From: JBMCLJ01 sp048615375
GTDB lineage: Bacteria > Patescibacteriota > Dojkabacteria > JAOAGR01
Direction of reading: 5' to 3'
Assembly: GCA_048615375.1 (NCBI GenBank)
Contig: JBMCLJ010000030.1
Location: forward strand, 1 to 14,220
DNA length: 14,220 nt
Shown: one piece after another, positions 1 through 6,300 of the stretch
How positions within the stretch are numbered: position 1 is the stretch's first letter
Layout of the letters: every line of letters begins with the position of its first letter
The notes under the pieces: model-generated
Seen by the model: the letters and a program-made list of their open reading frames with translations, nothing else
What the model was told of the DNA's origin: nothing
Database searches by the model: none
Position numbers and translations under genes: made by a program

Positions 1-1
1 G

Positions 2-148
2 CCTGGTGTGGTAAGTTATTACTGTAGTAGTTGGCCGTTTAAGGGTTTTCCTGATCCCACATATTACGCCGTTGTGCATCATGATGATGGAACAAAGTCG
101 CGTTATGTACATATTCAACGTAGAGGAGCAGCCTGCACGTATTTATAA
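2..148 (+). CDS. 3' end of an unrecognised protein gene (partial)
   Basis: An open frame enters from the left edge (first full codon at base 2) and runs 48 codons to TAA at 146-148. The visible C-terminus is rich in Tyr, His and Arg, with two cysteines (the SYYCSSW and AACTYL segments), a possible disulfide pair if the protein is exported. No motif is recognisable, so no function is assigned. It ends four bases before the stop of mutL on the other strand, a convergent arrangement typical of this compact window. The codons look like protein coding and the end point is sensible, but with so little visible, chance openness cannot be excluded. Confidence 0.45.
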   Translation, partial: PGVVSYYCSSWPFKGFPDPTYYAVVHHDDGTKSRYVHIQRRGAACTYL

Positions 149-152
149 AAAT

Positions 153-584
153 TTATAGACCGCATCTCTTAAATTTTTTCTCTATGTCATACTTCGAAAA
201 TTCCTGGATAATTGGCCGTCCATGAGGGCAGTTGTATGGATTCTTGCAGTGGATTAGATTCTTAATAATTTCTTTGACTTCAACCGGTGATAATTTATCA
301 CCAAATCTCACCGCAGTATGGCATGCAAGTGAAGCTGCGACAGTATGCTGTATTTCATGCAAAATGTTTGAAGTGTCGCCATATTCTAGAAGCTCTGATA
401 TCAGTAACTTGAAAATTTCCGGAAAATCATCCATTCTCAAAAATTCCGGAGCCTTTGTGCATTTGATTGTATCGTCACCAAATAGTTCAATGTCAAAGCC
501 TAACGCTTCAAAAGCATTTTTAAATTTCATGATTTCAGAACTTTCGTCCCGTTCAATAAGCATTACCTCAGGAAATAAAAGCAT
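153..584 (-). CDS. mutL: MutL, C-terminal endonuclease/dimerisation part (frameshifted)
   Basis: This is the C-terminal half of the same mutL. The first ATG is at 584, but the frame is open back to 878, and the extra residues are clearly MutL: TQLLNAYIV and then VIVDQHAASERFYYEK. The latter matches the metal-dependent endonuclease motif DQHA-x2-E-x4-E (bases about 627-665). Further endonuclease-family motifs follow: ACHTAVRFGDKLS (ACR-like), CPHGRP, and a terminal FKR (FxR), then stop at 153. This fits a MutL that nicks DNA itself, as in bacteria without MutH. Adding one A to the A6 run at 865-870 joins the two halves into a protein of about 614-618 residues, normal for MutL. There is no RBS, GTG or TTG upstream of 584 in this frame, so independent translation looks unlikely. 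The alternatives are a sequencing or assembly indel, a true mutation, or a slippage-expressed gene. Confidence 0.85.
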   Translation of the reverse strand: MLLFPEVMLIERDESSEIMKFKNAFEALGFDIELFGDDTIKCTKAPEFLRMDDFPEIFKLLISELLEYGDTSNILHEIQHTVAASLACHTAVRFGDKLSPVEVKEIIKNLIHCKNPYNCPHGRPIIQEFSKYDIEKKFKRCGL

Positions 585-706
585 TTTGGAAGGAACGGAC
601 TTGTTCTCGAGGGATGCCAGGTATTTTTCATAATAAAACCTCTCTGAAGCTGCATGCTGATCGACAATTACCAGGGATTGTCCATTGCTGGTGACGATAT
701 ACGCAT

Positions 707-2008
707 TTAAGAGTTGTGTTGCGTGTTCCAGGTCAAGGTATAGACCTTGATCCTGTTCCCGAGTCCCGTTAGTGTTCTGAGATGCAGTATGTACTTCGTG
801 GTTAAAGAGTAATGCATGTTCAGATGCACGTTTACCTGGGTCGGATACAGGTTTCGTAGTATGCTTTTTTCGGTCTGTTCAGGATAGAGGAATTTTTCAA
901 ATTCTCCATGTGGTGTGTTATCCACTGAAGTAGGTTGATACGTTGCTTCAGTTTCGTATACCACATTGGCTTTATTGCTCACAGGCTCTTCATAATGAAG
1001 TTTAGCGCGCATTTCACGCCGGGAGTTTTTAAGCAGGGTTGCATTCACTGTTGTGCGAACTTGCATATATATGTTATTCGAAGCTGCAAATCGTACTTCA
1101 GTTTTTCTGGGATGGACATTAATATCGACCTTTGCAGGAGGCATTTCAATAAAGAGTACATATGCAGGATATTGTTGTTTCATTAAAAAAGTATCATAAC
1201 CGTCAATAACTGCTTTTTGTATTATTGTATCTGAAATAGGGCGGTGATTGACAAAAATATACTGGTGAGTACGTCTACTGAAATTATGTCTTGGATGGAG
1301 CACGAATCCCGATAAGGTGACTTCGGTACCCTGGTAATGTATTGGTATAAGATCTTCATGCGGAATATGCATTACATTTTCAATTCGTTCGTTTAAGAGA
1401 GCCTTCGGGTAATGTTTCCTGACTGAGTCTACTATTACATGAAATGAAATATCCGGGTTAGAAATGATAAATCGATTGAGTACCTCAATAATACTTTTAT
1501 TTTCAGTAGCTTTTGACTTTAAGAATTTTTTCCTGGCTGGAATGCTCTCAAATAGATTTCGAACTTCAATTCTTGTTCCTTCCTGAAGCGGGGAAGGGGT
1601 TATATCACTGAGACTGCCATAGTTGCATGTAATTTTATATCCGGCTTCAGCATCTGCATGTTTGCTTTCAAAATCTACCTCTGCAACCGATCCTACTGAC
1701 GCTAAGGCTTCTCCTCTGAACCCAAATGAAAGTACATTCAGTAAATCTTCGGTTGTACGCAGTTTGGAAGTAAAGTGTTTGTTAAAAACTGTTGCCAGAT
1801 CTTCTCTTGCTACACCTGTCCCATTATCAATTACACGGATTAGTTCCAGACCGTACTGTTTAACTGTAATAGATATTTCTGTTGCCTGAGCATCAATACT
1901 GTTTTCTACCAGTTCTTTAATGACCGAGGCGGGACGTTCTACGACCTCCCCTGCTGCTATCTGGTTAATAACATCATCTGGTAATTTAGCAATCATACTA
2001 CTTCTCAT
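707..2008 (-). CDS. mutL: MutL, N-terminal ATPase part (frameshifted)
   Basis: DNA mismatch repair protein MutL links MutS mismatch recognition to downstream strand processing; this piece holds its GHKL ATPase and transducer domains. Visible motifs, counted from the ATG at 2008: E32-N36-D39 (ELVENSIDA, Mg/ATP site), D61-N62-G63 (DNGTG), G96-F97-R98-G99-E100 (ATP lid), and VHPRKTEVRF at about 299-307 with the family lysine K302. The upstream ATG at 2006-2008 is followed by a second at 1994-1996, which gives the canonical MIAKLPDDVINQIAAGEV start. A TATAAT at 2011-2016 favours the second, since it leaves a leader of about 8 nt. After residue 381 the frame loses MutL character and stops at 707. 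The rest of the protein continues in another frame (see 153-584), so this ORF's own last 50 or so residues are probably out-of-frame sequence. Confidence 0.9.
   Translation of the reverse strand: MRSSMIAKLPDDVINQIAAGEVVERPASVIKELVENSIDAQATEISITVKQYGLELIRVIDNGTGVAREDLATVFNKHFTSKLRTTEDLLNVLSFGFRGEALASVGSVAEVDFESKHADAEAGYKITCNYGSLSDITPSPLQEGTRIEVRNLFESIPARKKFLKSKATENKSIIEVLNRFIISNPDISFHVIVDSVRKHYPKALLNERIENVMHIPHEDLIPIHYQGTEVTLSGFVLHPRHNFSRRTHQYIFVNHRPISDTIIQKAVIDGYDTFLMKQQYPAYVLFIEMPPAKVDINVHPRKTEVRFAASNNIYMQVRTTVNATLLKNSRREMRAKLHYEEPVSNKANVVYETEATYQPTSVDNTPHGEFEKFLYPEQTEKSILRNLYPTQVNVHLNMHYSLTTKYILHLRTLTGLGNRIKVYTLTWNTQHNS
865..870 (-). other. mutL: A6 run: probable frameshift/slippage point in mutL
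   Basis: On the coding strand the sequence reads ACC GAA AAA AGC in the N-terminal frame. The C-terminal frame lies one base upstream (-1). Its first stop upstream of the run is TGA at 879-881, only nine bases away, so the switch must happen between there and about 720, where unmistakable MutL residues appear. The homopolymer is the natural site: either one extra A or a -1 slip on the AAA codon gives E-K-K-H and restores the full reading frame. The run lies in the poorly conserved linker, where an extra lysine would be harmless. Confidence 0.65.
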
Positions 2009-2010
2009 AT

Positions 2011-2016
2011 ATTATA
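2011..2016 (-). promoter_or_regulatory. Candidate -10 box for mutL
   Basis: The minus strand carries a perfect TATAAT whose end is 2 bases before the ATG at 2008 and 14 bases before the ATG at 1996. No good -35 box is visible 17 bases upstream (GGTAGA). Usual spacing puts the transcript start near 2003-2005. That would exclude the first ATG and leave a leader of about 8 nt for the second. Confidence 0.4.
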
Positions 2017-2090
2017 CTGAAGTACTTAATATTTCTACCAGGCAATGAAAGTAGGGTGGGTGAGAGGTTTCTTTATTATGTATATAGTAT

Positions 2091-2096
2091 TATAAT
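2091..2096 (+). promoter_or_regulatory. Candidate -10 box for the glycosyltransferase
   Basis: A perfect TATAAT lies 11 bases before the ATG at 2108. The -35 position is weak (TTTCTT at 2068-2073, spacer 17). The expected transcript start is near 2103, leaving about 5 nt of leader and no room for a Shine-Dalgarno site. With the mutL -10 box on the opposite strand, this makes the 99-base gap a compact divergent promoter region. Confidence 0.4.
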
Positions 2097-2107
2097 CAAT
2101 CCGGCTT

Positions 2108-3694
2108 ATGACAAGGGAATTACGCAGCGCAACCGAATTAATTAAAAAAGGGAATATTACTGCTCTACCAGGTAAACTCCTGGAGTATGTTATTCGAAGA
2201 TTTCCTAAACTGAAATCTGAACTGTATGCAAGAAAGGTCGCCAGCGAAATTGACAAACAGGAAAAATCATTACAGGAGGGCAGGGCTGATTTCTCGCAAA
2301 TAACTATATGTTTTGTACTGAACCAGGCAAATCCGGATTTATTAACTAAATCAATATTCAGTATAAAAAAATTTCTGAAAGAAGTACATGTAGTATTTAT
2401 TGACATGTCTGGAAATACGCGGGAGATCCAGGAGATTATACGTAATTATCTGCCAAAGGCGGAATTACATGCGTTTCCTCAGTCTGCATCTTTGTTTGAT
2501 ATAACCAGTTTTGTATGCGCCAATGAGACTACACGAGATTATCTCCTGTTTATCAATGAGTTCGCGAAATTTAATCCTATAATCCAGAAACTTAATACCG
2601 GTTTGCTGAATACCAATGAAGTGTACTGCCTTGATTTTATCCATACTCGGAAAAGTTTACGTCGGTATTTTATTGGGACGAAAGCGTGGGATTATTATCA
2701 GAACCTCCAGTCATTCAAGTCTTTTTTCCCACTTTTCTCAAAAGAGCTTCTATGCAATTCGCGTCTTAATGACATTACCAGTAGAAAGCTGACTGTGCTT
2801 CCTGCCGGAATTTCCGTCCAGTTGCTTACAACTGAATTTGACACAAAGAATCTATTCTATAATTACTTCACAAAACAAAATGAAGTCATGGTACTTGAAT
2901 CAAGGAAGCGGATAAGGGACTACCGTTTCCCGTTTAACGCTAAAGTTTCGATAATAATCTTGACGAAAGACCGGATAGACCTGTTAAGTAAGTGTTTGAG
3001 TTCAATAGAGAATAGTTTATACCAGAATTTCGAAGTAATAATAATTGATCATAATTCAAATCAGGAGTCGCAACAGTATTTCAATACCCTGAAATATAAG
3101 GTAGTACGGTACGAAGAAGAATTCAATTTCTCCAGGATGAATAATCTTGGTGCTTCCTACGCAAGCGGGGAAGTGCTTTGTTTCCTCAATAATGATACAG
3201 AGGTTATAACTAAAAACTGGCTCGAGATTTTAGGTAGCTTTGCGGTACGGGATGATGTAGGAGCTGTCAGTGCAAAGTTGCTTTTTAAGAATAAGCTTGT
3301 TCAGCATGCTGGTATTTCTGTGAACAAGGAATTTCCAATAAGCTCCCACATTGCTACCTATGAAAAAAACAATCAAACCTCAAGGGAGTTAAATGTAGTA
3401 TCTTCCCCAGATGCAGTAACGGGAGCTTGTTTAGTAGTGGACCGGAAAAAGTTCGACCACGTTGGTGGTTTCGATGAAAACTACTCTGTTGTATGGCAGG
3501 ACATTGATATCTGTTTCAAGTTAGAAAGTTCTGGTTTCATGACTCTTGTTATCCCCTATGCTTCTCTTTACCACCATGAATCGAGTACGCGTAAAGCCCA
3601 TCCTTCTGATAATGAAAAAAAAGATGATGAATACTTTAAGAAGACATGGATTCAGAAGCCAGCAGCACCAGATTCTCAACCAGTCCGTAAATAG
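2108..3694 (+). CDS. Family 2 glycosyltransferase, rhamnosyltransferase-like
   Basis: 528 residues. The C-terminal half (about 278-500) is a GT-A fold family 2 glycosyltransferase: AKVSIIILTKDR at the start (nucleotide-sugar binding strand), NNDTE at 361-365 in the DxD metal-binding position, TGACLVVDRKKF then GGFDENY, WQDID at 463-467 in place of the usual ED-D, and YHHES at 488-492. This pattern is typical of enzymes adding sugars such as rhamnose to cell-surface polysaccharides from the cytoplasmic face; the actual sugar cannot be told. Residues about 65-160 (ITICFVLNQ, VVFIDMSGN, YLLFINE) look like a degenerate second GT2-like Rossmann segment without a clear metal motif. There are no transmembrane segments. 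The gene is divergent from mutL, and its last 59 bases overlap folD in antisense. The ATG start has a TATAAT close upstream and no Shine-Dalgarno site. Confidence 0.85.
   Translation: MTRELRSATELIKKGNITALPGKLLEYVIRRFPKLKSELYARKVASEIDKQEKSLQEGRADFSQITICFVLNQANPDLLTKSIFSIKKFLKEVHVVFIDMSGNTREIQEIIRNYLPKAELHAFPQSASLFDITSFVCANETTRDYLLFINEFAKFNPIIQKLNTGLLNTNEVYCLDFIHTRKSLRRYFIGTKAWDYYQNLQSFKSFFPLFSKELLCNSRLNDITSRKLTVLPAGISVQLLTTEFDTKNLFYNYFTKQNEVMVLESRKRIRDYRFPFNAKVSIIILTKDRIDLLSKCLSSIENSLYQNFEVIIIDHNSNQESQQYFNTLKYKVVRYEEEFNFSRMNNLGASYASGEVLCFLNNDTEVITKNWLEILGSFAVRDDVGAVSAKLLFKNKLVQHAGISVNKEFPISSHIATYEKNNQTSRELNVVSSPDAVTGACLVVDRKKFDHVGGFDENYSVVWQDIDICFKLESSGFMTLVIPYASLYHHESSTRKAHPSDNEKKDDEYFKKTWIQKPAAPDSQPVRK
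3636..3694. other. Antisense overlap of glycosyltransferase and folD tails
   Basis: The two convergent genes share 59 bases: the last 18 codons plus stop of the glycosyltransferase and the last 19 or so codons plus stop of folD. The conserved folD PGGVGPMT motif lies just outside the shared part, while its final helix is inside. No hairpin followed by a T-run is seen here, so each transcript probably extends into the other gene. Confidence 0.75.
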
Positions 3695-4475
3695 TCATTG
3701 GGCCAACCCCTCCAGGTACGGGGGTGATAGCATGCACATGGTCACGCACTGTTAAGAATTCGACATCACCAGCTAATTCTCCTGTAGTTGTTTTGGAGAT
3801 ACCAATGTCAATAACAACTTGTCGATTATGGAAGTATTCTTTTGTGAAGTAGTTGGGGTTTCCTACAGCGGTAATGACAATATCCGAGCGTCTTGTTATC
3901 TCGTAAAGATTCTCAGTGCAGGAGTGACAAAGTGTTACTGTTGCATTGCGGTTAGTTAAGGCTATAGCGAGTGGTTTTCCAACAAGGTTGCTTCTTCCAA
4001 TAATTGTAATGCTGCATGCCATCTTAATCTCGTAATACTCTAGCAAACGGAGAACTCCGAGAGGCGTTGCAGGAAGTAATTGAGACTCTCCAGTAAAAAA
4101 GGCGCCAATATTTTTTGAGGTCAGGCAATCCACGTCTTTTTGAGGATGAATGAGATTCAAGAGAGCGCGTTCTTTTTTCTGTAAATGCTCTGGCAGGGGA
4201 AGCTGCAGGAGAATGCCTGTAATTTCATTATTGTGATTCAGGTCATAAATAGAGTTTTCCAGTTGTTCTTCGGTGCAATTTTCAGGGAGTTGCGTGTGTA
4301 CGAATTTCATGCCAAGTGACTCAATTTTTTTCTTTTTCATACGGATGTATGTTGAAGAGGCTGGGTTATCACCAACCTGGATTGCCGAAAGTGTTGGGGG
4401 TTTCGGGAGACTCGATATGTTAGTTTGTAATGTTGTAAACAGCTCCTCAGATGCTTTTTTTCCAGAAAGTATCAT
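3636..4475 (-). CDS. folD: FolD: methylenetetrahydrofolate dehydrogenase/cyclohydrolase
   Basis: Bifunctional cytosolic enzyme converting 5,10-methylene-THF to 10-formyl-THF through methenyl-THF, with NAD(P). It feeds purine synthesis and initiator-tRNA formylation. Family signatures in order: STYIRMKKKK (the YxxxK catalytic tyrosine and lysine), ILLQLPLPEHL, QKDVDCL, PATPLGVLRLLEYY (usually PCTP), TIIGRSNLVGKPLA (dinucleotide-binding loop), ATVTLCHSCT, VVIDIG, LAGDVEF and TPVPGGVGPMT. From the ATG at 4473-4475 the length is 279 residues, normal for FolD. An in-frame TTG at 4497-4499 would add eight unconserved residues and lies within the predicted promoter, so the ATG is preferred. The 3' end overlaps the glycosyltransferase tail by 59 bases. 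The gene shares strand with the pilin-like pair upstream but appears to have its own promoter in the 45-base gap. Confidence 0.95.
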   Translation of the reverse strand: MILSGKKASEELFTTLQTNISSLPKPPTLSAIQVGDNPASSTYIRMKKKKIESLGMKFVHTQLPENCTEEQLENSIYDLNHNNEITGILLQLPLPEHLQKKERALLNLIHPQKDVDCLTSKNIGAFFTGESQLLPATPLGVLRLLEYYEIKMACSITIIGRSNLVGKPLAIALTNRNATVTLCHSCTENLYEITRRSDIVITAVGNPNYFTKEYFHNRQVVIDIGISKTTTGELAGDVEFLTVRDHVHAITPVPGGVGPMTIYGLVENLVLLASESMSS

Positions 4476-4481
4476 GAAAAA

Positions 4482-4510
4482 ATAGTAATCTATAATCAAA
4501 ACTTCGTAAA
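4482..4510 (-). promoter_or_regulatory. Candidate folD promoter, predicted leaderless
   Basis: On the minus strand TTTACG (complement of 4505-4510), a 17-base spacer and TACTAT (complement of 4482-4487) form a reasonable sigma-70-type promoter, with 4 of 6 matches in the -35. Only six bases separate the -10 from the ATG, so the transcript should begin at or next to the start codon. There is no Shine-Dalgarno sequence. Confidence 0.45.
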
Positions 4511-4520
4511 GTGACGCTTT

Positions 4521-4730
4521 TCAGGTGAGTGTTAGTGCGATGCCGCCGAGTACCATTGAAAGCAGCATCACAACCACAAAAACGATCCAGAAAAACTTAT
4601 GGAAAAACTTTTTTGCGTAGTCCTTAGTAAATTTGAATACTTTCTTGTTTCCAATAAATAGCGTCTTTTTATAAATTTTCGGTTTAAGGTTCATTCTTGC
4701 TTGACTCACATCTCCAAAAAATATCAGCAT
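4521..4730 (-). CDS. Small basic single-pass membrane protein (69 aa)
   Basis: Family not recognised. The first 45 residues are strongly basic (11 lysines from position 17 to 45). A single hydrophobic helix at about 46-67 ends at the C-terminus, which predicts a tail-anchored protein with its basic part in the cytoplasm. The start codon ATG (4728-4730) overlaps the stop of the pilin-like gene upstream (shared ATGCTGA), so the two are probably translationally coupled and co-transcribed. An internal ATG at 4692-4694 (MNLKPK) is an alternative start that keeps all of the basic and membrane parts. The context suggests an accessory membrane component of the neighbouring secretion- or pilus-like machine; this is inference only. 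The small size leaves some doubt that it is expressed. Confidence 0.6.
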   Translation of the reverse strand: MLIFFGDVSQARMNLKPKIYKKTLFIGNKKVFKFTKDYAKKFFHKFFWIVFVVVMLLSMVLGGIALTLT

Positions 4731-5311
4731 GTAGTTATACCATCCCCGAAGGTTATATCAAAGACTATTTGGTTTTGGCAAATAATATTCCATTCACTAC
4801 CGGGATCATCTGAACCAACACCTAAAATACCTACCAACACGAAAACTATTGCTGCATATGAAGCAATAGCACCTGCAATAGAGCCACCTAATGTCTTGAG
4901 AGACTTAATGCCTGATTGGAACTTTTCCTGGTCATCGAATGCTAACATCATAGTAATAGATGATCTTGCAATGCCGAATACGAGGACACATACAACTACT
5001 ATGTACAGTAATACCATTATGCTGATAAAGAGATCCTCAATATCACTGGCTGACGCACAGGAAACATAAATATTTCCATCAGGTCCAGTAGCGACAATGA
5101 CAGTTCCCTGCAAGTCTTCAATACTTTGCGAATTATTAACTGAGTCAAGCAGGCTTCTTTTAACAGCATCAGGACAGTCAGAATTTTGTATTGCAGCCCG
5201 TACATTTCCTAGATCCTGGGCGGATGCACCTGGAGTAAACATAAGACAAGCGAAAAGTATGAGGAGTACAAGTCGAACAATTTTTAGCATAATAGAGTAA
5301 TATAATTTCAT
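4724..5311 (-). CDS. Pilin-like (VirB2/TrbC-type) exported membrane protein, 195 aa
   Basis: Domain order: Sec signal peptide at about 9-31 (hydrophobic core, then PGASA before QD, predicted cleavage after A31), an exported segment of about 60 residues with C46 and C85, transmembrane helices at about 93-117 and 141-165, and a short tail with C178 and C195. Between the helices lies a charged loop (FDDQEKFQSGIKSLKT). Signal peptide plus two helices with a small polar loop is the topology of VirB2/TrbC and of type IV secretion pilins in CPR bacteria, but no strict motif is shared, so the assignment is structural. The ATG at 5309-5311 has AGGA three bases upstream (tight); the ATG at 5288-5290 would trim seven residues and keep the whole signal peptide. 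The gene is divergent from the secretion-like operon and coupled to the 69-residue gene downstream. Confidence 0.6.
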   Translation of the reverse strand: MKLYYSIMLKIVRLVLLILFACLMFTPGASAQDLGNVRAAIQNSDCPDAVKRSLLDSVNNSQSIEDLQGTVIVATGPDGNIYVSCASASDIEDLFISIMVLLYIVVVCVLVFGIARSSITMMLAFDDQEKFQSGIKSLKTLGGSIAGAIASYAAIVFVLVGILGVGSDDPGSEWNIICQNQIVFDITFGDGITTC

Positions 5312-5329
5312 AGATCCTACGATTTCTGC

Positions 5330-5358
5330 ATCATAATATTTCTTGACATTATAGACAA
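5330..5358 (-). promoter_or_regulatory. Candidate promoter for the 195-aa pilin-like gene
   Basis: The minus strand reads TTGTCT (complement of 5353-5358), a 17-base spacer and TATGAT (complement of 5330-5335, 5 of 6 matches). The expected transcript start is near 5323, leaving about 12 nt before the ATG at 5311. A short AGGA sits at 5315-5318. Confidence 0.45.
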
Positions 5359-5372
5359 TATTAGTGTATTTT
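5343..5372 (+). promoter_or_regulatory. Candidate promoter for the plus-strand secretion-like operon
   Basis: A perfect TTGACA at 5343-5348 is followed by weak -10 options: TGTATT at 5365-5370 (spacer 16) or TATTTT at 5367-5372 (spacer 18). It interleaves with the minus-strand promoter at 5330-5358, so the two transcription units would compete for polymerase or share regulation. A separate TATAAT at 5397-5402 overlaps the proposed GTG start and lacks a -35; if it is the real -10, translation would have to start later, for example at TTG 5436. Confidence 0.4.
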
Positions 5373-5393
5373 CTCCTATAGATACATTAATTC

Positions 5394-6290
5394 GTGTATA
5401 ATGTTTTATTAAAACGCAGCTGGTTACACAAAGCCTTGCCTAAAGCCGGCTTCGTATTAATCGTACTTTTTATTTTTTCATTTTTTGTAAGCACTGGTAA
5501 TTCAGCGCAAGCTATTCAAGAGTGCCAAACTGAGGAGCAGGCAACTTCGGCTGTTGAATCTAGCGATGCGGCATGTAATTGTGCGCCTACCCAATGCAGA
5601 TTATCCGCATTCCCTTTGATTCTTGGTAAAGGACAGTATGTATGTGTTAGTCCAGGAACAAGTGTGCAAAGCGCTCCCGATGCATCTACGTTTAAGTATA
5701 CCGATGTATATTGGTTTCGTAACTATACAGAAGATGAATTGAGACTGAACCGAGATCTCAGGGATGATTTTCCTGCTGTTTACATGGATGAGTTCTCCGC
5801 AGAAGTCCAAAGAAGATACATTCCCGCTGGAGCTGTTTGTCAACTGGCTGAGGATAAGTCAGTGGCATATTGGTATAACCCTAATTACTTTGATATTGTT
5901 GATGGAGACTCAAACTCGCTCCCTGGGGGGCAATGTATGACTCCAGTCCTTGTGGAGACTGACCTATTTGGTAATAGCGTGCGGGGAACTGATACATTTT
6001 TTGGCTGTCTGCCCAATTCAGTCAATGGTGCAGTTGCATTTGCTGTCAGGCTCGCCTCTGGAGTAGCAGGGGGGCTAACAGTTCTAGTCATAATTATTAA
6101 CCTCATTAAAATGATGGCTTCATCCACGAATCCTGATGCGGTAGCTGCTGCTCGTAAAAAATTGACCAGCGCAATTATAACTTTATTTGGCCTCTTTTTA
6201 AGTTTGACACTAATCAGTATACTCGGCCTCCAGATAATCCCACTTGGCGATTATGGAGGTGGCATACTGACCATTTTTACCGGTGGATAA
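5394..6290 (+). CDS. Pilin-like membrane protein with Cys-rich exported domain, 298 aa
   Basis: First gene of the operon. An N-terminal signal peptide (about 19-40, ending NSAQA) leads to an exported domain of roughly 170 residues with eight cysteines, including a C-N-C and C-x4-C cluster near 57-64, suggesting disulfides. At the C-terminus are two membrane helices (about 213-240 and 253-280) joined by a loop with N246-P247-D248 then AVAAARKKLTSA. That N-P-[DE]-x-V-x4-K-K loop between two helices is what CPR type IV secretion pilins show, here preceded by a large ectodomain that ordinary pilins lack. The start is uncertain: GTG at 5394 gives the full signal sequence, while TTG at 5436 would keep just the hydrophobic part. 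There is no Shine-Dalgarno site. It lies 10 bases before the next gene. Confidence 0.7.
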   Translation: MYNVLLKRSWLHKALPKAGFVLIVLFIFSFFVSTGNSAQAIQECQTEEQATSAVESSDAACNCAPTQCRLSAFPLILGKGQYVCVSPGTSVQSAPDASTFKYTDVYWFRNYTEDELRLNRDLRDDFPAVYMDEFSAEVQRRYIPAGAVCQLAEDKSVAYWYNPNYFDIVDGDSNSLPGGQCMTPVLVETDLFGNSVRGTDTFFGCLPNSVNGAVAFAVRLASGVAGGLTVLVIIINLIKMMASSTNPDAVAAARKKLTSAIITLFGLFLSLTLISILGLQIIPLGDYGGGILTIFTGG

Positions 6291-6300
6291 TTCTTAACTA

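Noticed and set aside
144..157. AT palindrome (TATAAA-aa-TTTATA) between the two convergent stops as a bidirectional terminator
   Set aside because: It is a six-pair, AT-only stem with a two-base loop and no proper T-run, too weak to call.
232..633. Plus-strand ORF of 133 aa opposite the mutL C-terminus
   Set aside because: The minus strand carries conserved MutL motifs throughout; the plus ORF shows no domain and is an antisense shadow.
864..871. Classical dnaX-type -1 slippery heptamer A-AAA-AAG in mutL
   Set aside because: The bases are present, but the heptamer is in the C-terminal frame. In the incoming frame the codons are GAA AAA AGC, so simultaneous two-tRNA slippage does not apply. 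Single-site or transcriptional slippage stays possible, and no downstream stem was identified.
2035..2406. Minus-strand ORF of 123 aa opposite the glycosyltransferase start
   Set aside because: It covers the divergent promoter gap and the N-terminus of a clear gene, and its translation has no recognisable features.
4724..4726. TGA as a glycine codon (Gracilibacteria/Absconditabacteria code)
   Set aside because: TGA ends the pilin-like gene exactly at the next gene's ATG and a double TGA ends the 328-aa gene. Reading through at 4724 meets further TGA codons and no protein-like sequence, and no conserved gene here needs in-frame TGA.
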